Virus record (IMG/VR): IMGVR_UViG_3300008954_000034
Location: 1 to 64,000 of that record
Reading direction: 5' to 3' (one strand)
Length of the DNA: 64,000 nucleotides
From: a virus
Of the stretch, positions 28,201-36,004 are shown in pieces (position 1 is the stretch's first letter; each line of letters opens with the position of its first letter). Under the pieces are notes generated by a model. It saw only the letters and a list, made by a program, of their open reading frames with translations, had not been told where the DNA came from and searched no databases. The translations under genes and the position numbers were made by a program.

Positions 28201-31200
28201 TGCTTCTTGCCGTAGTAACTGACCGGCGAGCAGCAGTCATAGTAATCGTAATAGTCTGACGGTCCCCACCATGAAGCGAATGATCCGAAGTTGTCTTGGA
28301 TGTCGGCGTAGCTCCAACCTGCTGTCTTGTCGAGCAGATGGAGAACTGTGCTTGCGGCCACGGTACCCTTGAGCCTGAAGTACATGTAGACCCGGTTTGT
28401 GCTGCTGACCGCTTTGTCGGCCTCGGCCTCGGGCTTCAGCAGGTCGTTAACCGCCTGATCTCCCTCGTCCCAGCCACCTGTAATGCGGCGGATGATGTTG
28501 CTGATCGTGTACCAGTCAAGCTCGCATAGCATCTCTGCGCCAACCGACAGAATGTTGAGTTCAGAACCGGCCAGCGATTCAAGCGCCTGCTGGCGTCCGG
28601 CCTCGCTCAGGTGAGTCCACCATTCCCATGCGTCCCACGAGTAGTAAATGCTCTCGGTCGACTCCTTGGACTCTGCGTCCTCGACCCGAGCAAGCAGCTC
28701 CTCCGGGAATACGGTGTTCAAGTCGGTCGGTGGGTTACCGTTCGCAAGGTATGAGCCCTCGAGCCGGATGTGGTAAGTTACGTCATCGTCACCTGCGGCC
28801 TCCTCGGGTCCGTAACTGGCAACCCGCACAGTGCTCGATGTTCTCGATGCGTAGGGTTCAACATCCTTCATGGCTGTAAGGACGGCCTCAATGTCGTCGA
28901 GGCTGTCAGTGGAAATGGCAGATTCGAGCTTTGATGTCCATTCATCTTCCATGACCGTGGTCAGGAAGTTGGAAAGTGTACGATCCAGCTCGTCCCTTGC
29001 CGTCCCGTCCTCATCGTCTCGCGCCCTTTGAATCAGCGCAAGAATCTCGGTTGGGTTTTCGGTAACGAGGTCGGTGGCCTCATGTGTGCTTGCCATCATT
29101 GTTGGTTCAGTTCCGTAGGCCAGCATATGAAGTTCTTCAAATGTAAGATTGTGCCTTTCGGCAACATCTTTCATTTTTTCATCGTGGTCTACAACATTCC
29201 CAACAGAGTCTTCTACAATCTTAACCCACTCGCGCATTGCCGCACGTTCATCGTCAGTTTCTGGAACTGGAGCCCACTCATACGAGGTCTTCGCAGCCGT
29301 GGTAGCACCCCTTGACGAATAGTGTAGTACTCTTGATGCGTACGGTTCAACGGTCTGCATGTCCGTGAGAACAGCTGCAATCTCGTCAAGATTATCGGTG
29401 GAGATGGCGGCTTCGAGCTTTGCCGTCCAGTCGTCCTCCATAACCGTGGTCAGGAAGTTGGCAAGTACCTGATCCAGATCTCCCTTTAATGACCCATCTT
29501 CATCTTCTCGCGTCTCCTGAATCAGCGCAAGAATCTCGGTTGGGTTTTCGGTGAAGGGGTCGCTGGGTACATGTGTATTTGCCGTGGTCTGAACGTACTT
29601 GAGAATTGCCTCGATCCGGTCAAGGTCACGGTCAAGTAGTGCACTTTCCATCTTATCCCATGACTCTTCGGTCAGGGCAGATCCAAATTCACCATGTCCC
29701 ATCGCATCGCTGACGTTCTGAAGAAGAGCATCGACGTACATACTGTCTGTAAGTGCCTTATCAAGGTCGGCGAGAAGGGAAGTGATTGTGCTGGCCGCAT
29801 CGGCTTTCTTCCGACGTGAAGATCGAAATTCCGTTGTGTCATAACTGTCAAGGAATTCATCCCACCCGAATTTAACTTCCTCGTCGTCTTTGTCCATCTT
29901 AACCGTAAATTCTGACCCGGTGTTCTCGGTAACAACACCTGTGTCTCCAACAGCATAAATTTGCTCTGGGTTGGCAGTCATACTGAATGCAGTGATAGTT
30001 TCAACCTTGGTGCCAACTGGAAAGTACTCATCAGTAATTTCCTTGAGCGGTACACCACCCGGTTTCCGTTCCTCAGCGATCTGCAACCATGTGTCAGCGC
30101 TGGCACCACGCTTCCGTGAGGTTATGAGCTTTACATCCTTCAGGGCGTCAACGTCCATGTACACTTCATATACTTCTTCAGCCTCAATATCGTCCGCAGC
30201 CTGTCGAGCGTCTTCAATGGCTGTCTCAACACTGGCGTACTCTTTCATGACCATCTGGTCACCAGCTCCGTTCGCCAGAATGAGCTTGGACTTGGTTCCG
30301 TACAAGGTGATGAGATCATCGCCCCAAGACGCCAGAACCTTGGCGTTCTTGATTTCACCTGCCCGTGACCCACTTGCCACTAGGTCAGCGGCAAGAACCG
30401 CAAGTTCAATGTCACCATCGAGAACCTGAACCGTTGGATAAGCATAGCTCACAACCGTCAACTTGGTCTTTGCTGCGATGATACCAAGGTTATCTTGTGA
30501 GCTGCGGGAAGTAGAATACCATTGCGGTCGTCCTGAAACTAACAGAAAGTGGACAGGACCACGGGCGTCCCGACCAGCACCGTTGTCTTCCACCATATAT
30601 CCAGCGTCCTCAAGGATATTCGTGGCCTCCGTAGACTTATTGGGGTCAATAGATACATCCACAAAGCCAAGCCCACTACCTTGATCTGAAACATCAAAGT
30701 CATCTGTAATTGACTCTAGCAGTTGCGTGACTTCAGATACATCAGCACTCGTAGCCACCAACGACGCAATAACGTCCCGGGAGAGAACGTAGGTATCGCC
30801 GGGGAAGATGCGTGACCCCATACCGGTGACTGGGGCTCCGTTGTCAACGCAGATGTGGTCTGTCTCGCCGTTCAAGTAATCGGGACAGGCCAACACACGC
30901 TGCTTCCCGAGCTTGGACTCACGGGCTGTCTTACCACATGTGTCACACACCGGGTAAATGGGTGGGAACACCTGCATCATGCCGCCGTTCCGGGAAAGAG
31001 TCACGGTCCGACCTGTCGACCGGGCAATACGAAGGGCGCTGACATAAGCCTGCGCGTCACTGCCATAGAAGGTAGCGATAATCTCACGTCCGTCCGCAGT
31101 GTCGAACATATCAGTTGCACCGATGTGGCGCTGGACAGAAGCTGCAACCTTCGCAGCTAAGTGTGATTCAACGCCAACGACGGCAACTCGGATGGATCTG

Positions 31201-31520
31201 GTATCGTCGTTTGCATCGATGTCCAAGAAGCTGCTGGCACGCTTCCGTGCGGCCTTCTTGCTGGTTCGGGGGTTACCGCCAATCTCGACAGTCCGACCAC
31301 CACGATGTGCAAATCTGGCTTTCATAGTCCTTCTCCCGGTGAGGGGGAATAGCTCCACCCCTGTTACCTCTGCTATCAACTCCCGAAATGCCGCCTCGTC
31401 AATTGGGTCTTGCTCGAGAATAGCATCCATACGGGCAACTTGATCTTCGTCTGCGTCCCGAAAGAACTGGGCCATTTCCATTACCCCAAGATTTCCCGGG
31501 TATGAAAGCCCACGTCTCAC
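25239..31520 (-). CDS. Giant modular virion-type protein, possible polyprotein
   Basis: It has 2093 residues. The GTG start overlaps the previous stop as GTGA and has GAGG seven bases before it. It is acidic, but broken by short basic segments ending in Ala: at about 93-95 (KRA), 571-573 (KKA), 1255-1257 (KRA), 1338-1340 (KRA), 1421-1423 (KRA), 1578-1580 (RRA), 1718-1720 (KKA) and 1905-1907 (RRA), plus SRKRGA near 470. A zinc-ribbon-like cluster is seen at about 192-224. Residues 656-735 and 819-898 are a strong internal duplication; 1246-1325 and 1329-1412 are another. Residues 258-330 and 1906-1985 share a small alpha/beta domain, and 501-565 looks like an SH3/KOW-type barrel. It lies between neck genes, so a virion or core role is likely. 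Cleavage at the basic sites is inference. Confidence 0.7.
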   Translation of the reverse strand: MRRGLSYPGNLGVMEMAQFFRDADEDQVARMDAILEQDPIDEAAFRELIAEVTGVELFPLTGRRTMKARFAHRGGRTVEIGGNPRTSKKAARKRASSFLDIDANDDTRSIRVAVVGVESHLAAKVAASVQRHIGATDMFDTADGREIIATFYGSDAQAYVSALRIARSTGRTVTLSRNGGMMQVFPPIYPVCDTCGKTARESKLGKQRVLACPDYLNGETDHICVDNGAPVTGMGSRIFPGDTYVLSRDVIASLVATSADVSEVTQLLESITDDFDVSDQGSGLGFVDVSIDPNKSTEATNILEDAGYMVEDNGAGRDARGPVHFLLVSGRPQWYSTSRSSQDNLGIIAAKTKLTVVSYAYPTVQVLDGDIELAVLAADLVASGSRAGEIKNAKVLASWGDDLITLYGTKSKLILANGAGDQMVMKEYASVETAIEDARQAADDIEAEEVYEVYMDVDALKDVKLITSRKRGASADTWLQIAEERKPGGVPLKEITDEYFPVGTKVETITAFSMTANPEQIYAVGDTGVVTENTGSEFTVKMDKDDEEVKFGWDEFLDSYDTTEFRSSRRKKADAASTITSLLADLDKALTDSMYVDALLQNVSDAMGHGEFGSALTEESWDKMESALLDRDLDRIEAILKYVQTTANTHVPSDPFTENPTEILALIQETREDEDGSLKGDLDQVLANFLTTVMEDDWTAKLEAAISTDNLDEIAAVLTDMQTVEPYASRVLHYSSRGATTAAKTSYEWAPVPETDDERAAMREWVKIVEDSVGNVVDHDEKMKDVAERHNLTFEELHMLAYGTEPTMMASTHEATDLVTENPTEILALIQRARDDEDGTARDELDRTLSNFLTTVMEDEWTSKLESAISTDSLDDIEAVLTAMKDVEPYASRTSSTVRVASYGPEEAAGDDDVTYHIRLEGSYLANGNPPTDLNTVFPEELLARVEDAESKESTESIYYSWDAWEWWTHLSEAGRQQALESLAGSELNILSVGAEMLCELDWYTISNIIRRITGGWDEGDQAVNDLLKPEAEADKAVSSTNRVYMYFRLKGTVAASTVLHLLDKTAGWSYADIQDNFGSFASWWGPSDYYDYYDCCSPVSYYGKKHGKKLADMVGPRIWIASADGEEQHKNADFMEPVTMYDTWVVGYAYSGGFVLPSELTGLPTNKDPESEEFQTWLDSIRDYVEGDDIYEDEIYFKEGWCAQLSAPGYMDQTDWVGPYDSEEEAENELQQLYGSVQVQDNGPFLSRRNRRTKRAGQTSFSLSPDTDIADLAQVLTGAGIPDSDYSLEGDAASMTLWIQDEDVERVTDLLDIFMEGSGGGQVTDPPFLSRRNRRTKRAGMYPGAETGYDFSTDIGQDTVSQALQEAGVGSENFYFEESGDITTLWVRDEYDDDVVRVMDSIMEQAGGLVTDPFLSSKSKRAYDGEDVVEAEPDDIVFDGTDAYQKGDIVIEETYDGAWITSDGTQYSGHNDKVDAVEHETELYGEATGTDTDDLSMSMDEWTRWEEENIIPRLTRVETGFRVKSDGRIFEDRDEAIKHHMENDQFYPNVWIQDDHGGMEMITISRTRKQMRATRVRRAQDGDEVAVGFTILFAEHDWEEDHPDEDEISDTQYLQDRETAFANVVQAIESAIPEVNTQSGVKETDDHGNLIYTVSMPKSSLATMEDWLNSNDMGGYALDTEVQYFTATEWVLFPTASIGTDTMIDIDSGWDEYTSSKKADANETGSPRGTAFWEEYKRTTVMGSTESQASVNIWESNENGDQLASNPYQDFASAEEAESWLDQEGYTEVGVAGGGVLFSAPFTDGPGETYFLLKDAGNVAELGVGGDPSDMDFPTISPEGIANAVRILNENEGGGATVAPASLYTFFDADFTDQAEIDKAVSEAVSQGLVNDDGSGFLSVAHKRRASIAEDFESELESAGVQQVVVEMSDKPGYVDLTIDNDHAQTARDIGADLGLILEDEDQPYVPGTLMDGTSTVMMFKISKDAQLEATANTEVAFEPYDWGGIIKVQTPSYTMTAGWERNDYSSLETFLDALNSGGTFTDWDEQTPVEVELLDDGGAKISSPSYSDELSADVLSDLKNYANEVIRGDEY
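27499..27540 (-). repeat. 42-bp direct repeat, copy 2
   Basis: This copy is identical to 27748-27789, offset by 249 bases (83 codons, in frame). It encodes the basic linker FLSRRNRRTKRAG that starts each module. A diverged third copy (FLSSKSKRA) occurs near 27255-27285. Confidence 0.9.
27748..27789 (-). repeat. 42-bp direct repeat, copy 1
   Basis: Exact partner of 27499-27540 inside the 2093-residue gene. The near-perfect DNA identity of the linker, against diverged modules, suggests recent duplication, conversion or strong selection on the linker. Confidence 0.9.
28827..29066 (-). repeat. Internal 80-residue duplication, second copy
   Basis: It encodes TENPTEILALIQRARDDEDG and ends near DVEPYASR; roughly three quarters of residues match the copy at 29316-29555. 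It includes a 32-base stretch identical to the other copy. Confidence 0.8.
29316..29555 (-). repeat. Internal 80-residue duplication, first copy
   Basis: It encodes TENPTEILALIQETREDEDG and ends near TVEPYASR. The repeat is predicted to be a helical bundle with the core NFLTTVMED shared by both copies. Confidence 0.8.
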
Positions 31521-32272
31521 AGGTTCACCTCTTGTAAATAGTGCCCCGGCTCAAGCTGATCAATCGTACAGACCTGCAGCGTGATGTAACCTTGAATCTC
31601 ACGCCGTCTGACGTTCTTGATTGAGAAACGCTCGCCGTTCGGGCGCACTATAAAATCTCCAATTTCCATGATCGGATATGGAGGTACAAAAGCAATTCTA
31701 CTCTCGCCCAGCCGATAACCTTCCGGCAACATCTCAATGACTTCTTGGGCATTTCTAATTCGAATGACCTCATCAGAGAGCTTTACAAAGCCCCCGGTGA
31801 TCCCTGTGTTATAGCAGGTCAGGCATATTCTATTCTCGTGCTCGTTGCGGTAACCGTCACCGCTTATGCGACCACACTCTGAACATGGTTCTCCAGCCTG
31901 CCGCATCAAGTAAAGGTCGCACGACTCGCCGGAAAACTTATCAAACATCAAGTTGTGCCGTCGAACGATCTCCAATGCTGCCCACTTGGTCGGTCCAAAC
32001 AAAGTAGCCAAGTATGGAGCTGATCCTGCATGAGCCTGTTCACCCTCTGATGTAACCGCAACAACCTTCCAGTAAGCTCGACGTTCTGAGGTGAGCTTGA
32101 AGTCAGTGTCTTGGTACATCAACACCGCCAGCTGCGTGTCGTTGAGCTTGGTCCACGGCCCGCCCGGACTCGGACTCCGGTAGACATTGTATCCTAACGG
32201 GTGCGCAGCCACATAAGCATTCCACGCAAGAATAGGAGTCTGGGCGGTATATGTAATTGCAAGGGAACCCAT
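31517..32272 (-). CDS. Neck-region protein with FNIII-like part and zinc finger
   Basis: It has 251 residues from the ATG at 32272, which overlaps the previous stop (TAATG); a longer reading upstream would run into the neighbouring gene. Residues 1-100 resemble a fibronectin-like strand set (GYNVYRSPSPGGPWTKL; RAYWKVVAVTSEGEQA). A four-cysteine zinc finger follows (CSECG, then CLTCYNTG) at about 135-160. The C-terminus is beta-rich (IGDFIVRPNGERFSIKNV). It lies between a connector-like gene and the giant modular gene. The function is unknown. Confidence 0.6.
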   Translation of the reverse strand: MGSLAITYTAQTPILAWNAYVAAHPLGYNVYRSPSPGGPWTKLNDTQLAVLMYQDTDFKLTSERRAYWKVVAVTSEGEQAHAGSAPYLATLFGPTKWAALEIVRRHNLMFDKFSGESCDLYLMRQAGEPCSECGRISGDGYRNEHENRICLTCYNTGITGGFVKLSDEVIRIRNAQEVIEMLPEGYRLGESRIAFVPPYPIMEIGDFIVRPNGERFSIKNVRRREIQGYITLQVCTIDQLEPGHYLQEVNL

Positions 32273-33126
32273 TATGCGATCACCCCGGAAACCCCAGACA
32301 GTACCGATTGCATGTTCGGGTGGAAGCTGAAGGACCGGATGATGGTGTAAGGCAGTCGGGTTTGTCCCATACCAATAGCACCCGCCCGGCTGTAAGCGTA
32401 ATTCCGTTTGACCCGTCCCACCATCTGCAACCACTGTGTATAAAGAGCTTGTGCCATCGTCAGGTACTTCTGGCTCCTGTCGATAGCAAAACTAATCTCG
32501 TCGTTATAGTTAAGCGTGTTCGCCACCTCCAGCAGCCCACGCTGGTGCAGAGCGTAAAATACAGCCCCGTCTACAAGCAGCCCCGGCCACGGCATGTTTC
32601 CAATGCTCCAAGTGTAATCACTTGGTGGCGTGTGGTTGATAAAGTTCAGCGAACGTGTGATTGCATCGTAGAGTTGTCCATCTTCCCACTTGTATTTCTC
32701 TGGGTCATCGATCTGGTATAGCGCCGGTATGCGGTCCGACACCGACTGCCGTACGAGGTCGATGTAGTACTGCGCGGTGGGAGCACTTCGAATCTGAAAC
32801 GTCCCAGTGATCTGAACTGTGTCGCCAGTCGCACTGGGATAATTGCCAGACATGGTTATGTTATAAGTACCATCGTCCAACCACGAAGAACTGGCAAGGA
32901 AGGTGATGTGAAATAGCCCTGTTTCCTCACCATGCTTGGTAAAGGGTACGAGGAGGTTAGCGTCCGGGACAGTAACGTCAGTCCCCCCAGTCGTCGCCAT
33001 CGAGAACTGAGGGGACAGAACGTTTATCGCCGTTCCACCTGAAGTGAAGGTGCAGAAAAGCTCGACATGTTCTCCGTTAGAATTTACGGAGACAACACCC
33101 GATCCAATTTCCTGAACAACGGACAC
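32272..33126 (-). CDS. Head-tail connector-like protein
   Basis: It has 284 residues and a GTG start with GGAG six bases upstream. Residues 1-110 form a beta sandwich (DDGTYNITMSGNYPS). Residues 115-250 form a helical adaptor domain (AQYYIDLVRQSVSDRIPALY, then LYDAITRSLNFIN and VANTLNYNDEISFAIDRSQ) like connector proteins that attach below the portal. The call is inferred from fold pattern and gene order. Confidence 0.5.
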   Translation of the reverse strand: MSVVQEIGSGVVSVNSNGEHVELFCTFTSGGTAINVLSPQFSMATTGGTDVTVPDANLLVPFTKHGEETGLFHITFLASSSWLDDGTYNITMSGNYPSATGDTVQITGTFQIRSAPTAQYYIDLVRQSVSDRIPALYQIDDPEKYKWEDGQLYDAITRSLNFINHTPPSDYTWSIGNMPWPGLLVDGAVFYALHQRGLLEVANTLNYNDEISFAIDRSQKYLTMAQALYTQWLQMVGRVKRNYAYSRAGAIGMGQTRLPYTIIRSFSFHPNMQSVLSGVSGVIA

Positions 33127-33129
33127 ACC

Positions 33130-33636
33130 TTACTCCTCCATGTAGTCTTTGATAGCTTGCACGATCTCAGGGCTCTTCTTCATACGTGCAAGTGCGTGGT
33201 CACGGTCGTCAAACCGCCAGTTACCCTTCCCGTTTGGTTTGGGAAGAGTCAAACGCCCTGATTCAGCCTCGCTGACGATCTCAAGGGTAACGGCAGTGTC
33301 AAAGAGAACAGCGTTCGGATCGGCCTCTTGGTCTTCCTCAGCCTCATCTTCGACCTCATCCTCTTCTGCGTCAGCTTCTGGTTCCGGAGTTGGTTCCGGT
33401 TCCACTGGCTTTGGTTTCGGCGTGGCCTTCGGAGGTGCAGGTGGATCAACAAGATCTACCCATCCCATACGAATGGCGTTCGACAGGGAAACAGCGGCAT
33501 CCACTGCATCCTTTCCGTACTGTGCCACCAAGTCGTACTGACCCCCCGGCGTCAAGGTGATCCCCAACTCCGGTATAAAAAGGTTGCCTACTTCTTTGTT
33601 GGCTACCTTCCCGGGGTTTATCATGTACCGCTTCAT
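33130..33636 (-). CDS. Acidic Pro-rich protein of the neck region
   Basis: It has 168 residues, with GGGAGG eight bases before the ATG. The N-terminal 60 residues are a small alpha/beta domain. Residues 68-110 are a Pro/Lys then Glu/Asp-rich linker. The C-terminal 45 residues form a basic small domain (NWRFDDRDHALARMKKSP). No family is recognised. Confidence 0.55.
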   Translation of the reverse strand: MKRYMINPGKVANKEVGNLFIPELGITLTPGGQYDLVAQYGKDAVDAAVSLSNAIRMGWVDLVDPPAPPKATPKPKPVEPEPTPEPEADAEEDEVEDEAEEDQEADPNAVLFDTAVTLEIVSEAESGRLTLPKPNGKGNWRFDDRDHALARMKKSPEIVQAIKDYMEE

Positions 33637-33641
33637 AGCTA

Positions 33642-34421
33642 CTACCTCCCGAGAGTGGATGAGCCGCGACCACTCTGTGTGGTACGGCGCTGCGCGAGCT
33701 TGTTTTTCTTCAGCTTGTCGTTACGCTCTTCTTCCTTGCGCAGGTCTTCTGCGAGCTTGTCGTCATACTCATTTGGCTCGTCTTCAAACCGGTCTCCCGG
33801 CTTGTGCTTCTCAACCAGCGGCTTCACAATCGCGCCTTCTGGTAATGGATCATCGAGACTTTCAATCTCAACCAGCAGCGATAGATTGTTGTTCGTGCTC
33901 GTCTTCTTCATCGCACGAACAAGACCAACTGACTTGTTGATTTCCCGTGCTTCGAACAGTTGAAGTAGGTCAATCTTTTCACCGGGCTGAAGTGCCAGTC
34001 CCTCCCCGTCCTGCCCGGCAGATCGAAGGTCAGGGATAATCAAAAGGCCCCCAGAGGTGTTCGCCACGAAACGAACACGTGGTCGTTTGGACCCCGCAAG
34101 CGCTGCAGGATCAGCGGCGTCGTCGCCAAGTCCCGGCATCAAGTAGTCGACCGGGATTTCGACCGGGTTGGGGATGTTGTCAAGTTTCACATGTGCGAAC
34201 CCCTTCTCGAGGTGCACTCGGTAAATCTTACCCTTCATCCCACGGAAGGCTTCGGACTTCTCATCACCACCCAGAACAACAATGTCATCACCATCGTTCA
34301 AGCTGGTCGGTACTGTGGTCGCTGCCAAGCGATCCTCGGTTTTGGAAGCGGAAGTCTCCACGCTTTCCACGGCCTCATCCGTCGTTTCAACGGTCTGAGT
34401 CTGATCGTCTTTACCCTGCAA
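33642..34421 (-). CDS. Structural-region protein with KOW/SH3-like segment
   Basis: About 259 residues. I prefer the TTG start at 34421 because AAGGAG lies eight bases before it; the ATG at 34445 sits in the terminator tail with no ribosome site. Residues 40-95 look like a small barrel (DDIVVLGG, FRGMKGKIYRVHLEKGFAHV). The C-terminal 60 residues are a charged helix ending in a basic tail. It is the first gene after the capsid terminator. The function is not recognised. Confidence 0.55.
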   Translation of the reverse strand: MQGKDDQTQTVETTDEAVESVETSASKTEDRLAATTVPTSLNDGDDIVVLGGDEKSEAFRGMKGKIYRVHLEKGFAHVKLDNIPNPVEIPVDYLMPGLGDDAADPAALAGSKRPRVRFVANTSGGLLIIPDLRSAGQDGEGLALQPGEKIDLLQLFEAREINKSVGLVRAMKKTSTNNNLSLLVEIESLDDPLPEGAIVKPLVEKHKPGDRFEDEPNEYDDKLAEDLRKEEERNDKLKKNKLAQRRTTQSGRGSSTLGR

Positions 34422-34446
34422 TGGCCTATCTCCTTTTGAACGCATT

Positions 34447-34492
34447 ATGAGAAAAAGTGGGTCGGGCCTGCGTTCAACAACCCGACCCACTT
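34447..34492 (-). terminator. Strong terminator after the major capsid gene
   Basis: A perfect 12-bp stem (AAGTGGGTCGGG with CCCGACCCACTT, 34455-34466 and 34481-34492) with a 14-base loop, then TTTCTC on the minus strand. It lies 35 bases after the capsid stop. It probably makes capsid mRNA more abundant than the downstream neck mRNA. Confidence 0.85.
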
Positions 34493-34526
34493 AACTGAGT
34501 TCACAATGGAACCAATACCAGCCTGC

Positions 34527-35483
34527 TTACGCAGTGCTGTCGAAGGTACCCTTGTTGACACCACGGGCGTTGATGATCGCCATGCCAAGATACTCGTACC
34601 CGGTGAAGCCGAGCAGGAGGTTGTCAGGATCATCAGCCGGGATGGCTTCGAAGTCCTTACGGATCGGCATCCATGCCAGCCATTCCGGCCCAGCAGTCGG
34701 ATAGAACGTACCAGCGGTGAGCTGGTCGCTGATCCAGAGCTTCGCGCCCCAGATGGAACCGATGTAACCGGTCTGGCGAACTTCCTGACGTGCCACTTCG
34801 TCGAGATCAAGATAGCTCCAGCGGCGAATGCCCTGAATACCGTATGCGGTCATCAGAACGTTCTCGACCACCAGACGGTTGGCCTCAATCGGAGTGAACG
34901 CCATTGCCAGCGCGTCCTTCGTGAGCTTCGTGGCTACGGATGTCGCCGTGTAGTAGGTGCTGTATGCGCTTTCGAAGAGCCCGAACATGTAGAGGTCTTC
35001 GCGGAGCATCATGGACTGTTCCAGACGATCCTTGGTGCGCTTCATCACCTGATACAGACGACTGTAGAGTTCCGAGTACGGAATCTTCGGACGTGCCACA
35101 ATCTCAAACGGTTCCAGCGTTACGCGGTCGACTTCGATCTCGATGAATCGAGTGGTACCGTTGTGGCCAATGATGGCTGCCGTGAACTCTTCGACATCGC
35201 TGTCGTAGATCATTGGCATTCCATCCGCCCACGGTTCAACCACGGCGAACTTACGTCCAATACCCTCATAGTCCAACTTCTGACGGACCGGGCTGGACAG
35301 GTTTGCGGCGATCTTTGCCAGACCTGCTGAGGTCGACATGGCCGCTCGAAGGGTCTGCTCCTTCTTCGCAATCTTCTGCAGTGTGGCTTCACGGGACATG
35401 TGGCCTCCGCGAGCTGGCTGCTGAATGTTGCGAGTCGTACGGGAGGCAGCACCCTTGTTCTGCTTGTTCAGCTTATCGAACAC
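34527..35483 (-). CDS. Major capsid protein (HK97-like)
   Basis: It has 318 residues and a GTG start with GGGAGG nine bases upstream. The N-terminal 60 residues are basic and helical and may be removed on maturation. The rest has the mixed pattern of HK97-fold capsids: an E-loop-like FIEIEVDRVTLEPFEIVARP, then long spine-helix segments (RLYQVMKRTKDRLEQSMMLR) and a final beta part (LLLGFTGYEYLGMAIINA). The context is decisive: decoration protein, scaffold and protease candidates upstream, and a strong terminator downstream. Confidence 0.75.
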   Translation of the reverse strand: MFDKLNKQNKGAASRTTRNIQQPARGGHMSREATLQKIAKKEQTLRAAMSTSAGLAKIAANLSSPVRQKLDYEGIGRKFAVVEPWADGMPMIYDSDVEEFTAAIIGHNGTTRFIEIEVDRVTLEPFEIVARPKIPYSELYSRLYQVMKRTKDRLEQSMMLREDLYMFGLFESAYSTYYTATSVATKLTKDALAMAFTPIEANRLVVENVLMTAYGIQGIRRWSYLDLDEVARQEVRQTGYIGSIWGAKLWISDQLTAGTFYPTAGPEWLAWMPIRKDFEAIPADDPDNLLLGFTGYEYLGMAIINARGVNKGTFDSTA

Positions 35484-35498
35484 GGTGAATTACCTCCC

Positions 35499-35957
35499 TC
35501 AGTAGAACAGTACCGTCAGGTACGTGGTACCGACCTCGAGGACAGTGCCTCGTACGATACCCGAACCCGGGTCTGTTAGTGTCCATTTGCCAGTGGCCGC
35601 AACGTACAATGGGGAACCAACCGCCCACGAATCACCTGCCGTGTAGGGAAGTGCGTCCGCGTAGGTTGTCTGTGCAGAACTCGTCGTACCTGACGTGAAC
35701 TGACAGATGAGTGTTCCGGAGTAGAACGTTGCCTTGTGAGTTGCTGCAGTCCTCCCGGCGAAGTCGCGAAGCTTGGAGTTCGCGAAAATGCCGACGTAGG
35801 CGCTCGGTGTACCGGTGGAAAGGTCGCTGGTGCAAAGGTCCAGCGTGCCGCCAGTGGTCATCTTGGCGGGGGAACCACCGTAATACTCGGTTACGCCCGA
35901 GGAGACAGTGAACTCACCATTTTTCAGGCCACCGATTTCAAGTGCTCGTCCCAGCAT
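35499..35957 (-). CDS. Capsid decoration protein candidate
   Basis: It has 152 residues, directly before the capsid gene. It is beta-rich and Thr/Gly/Ser-rich (STGTPSAYVGIFANSK, YTAGDSWAVGSPLYVAATG, LTDPGSGIVRGTVLEV). That closing pattern resembles small head-decoration proteins. GGAG lies ten bases before the ATG. Confidence 0.65.
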   Translation of the reverse strand: MLGRALEIGGLKNGEFTVSSGVTEYYGGSPAKMTTGGTLDLCTSDLSTGTPSAYVGIFANSKLRDFAGRTAATHKATFYSGTLICQFTSGTTSSAQTTYADALPYTAGDSWAVGSPLYVAATGKWTLTDPGSGIVRGTVLEVGTTYLTVLFY

Positions 35958-36004
35958 CGGTGTGAGTCTCCGTTACAAGTGAAAGTTAAACTCTCTGCTG
36001 CCGA

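Noticed and set aside
33328-33963. 211-residue plus-strand frame opposite acidic genes
   Set aside because: Low-complexity mirror of Glu/Asp-rich coding sequence on the minus strand.
34506-35330. 274-residue plus-strand frame opposite the capsid gene
   Set aside because: Antisense shadow; the minus frame has capsid-like patterns, a good ribosome site and a matching terminator.
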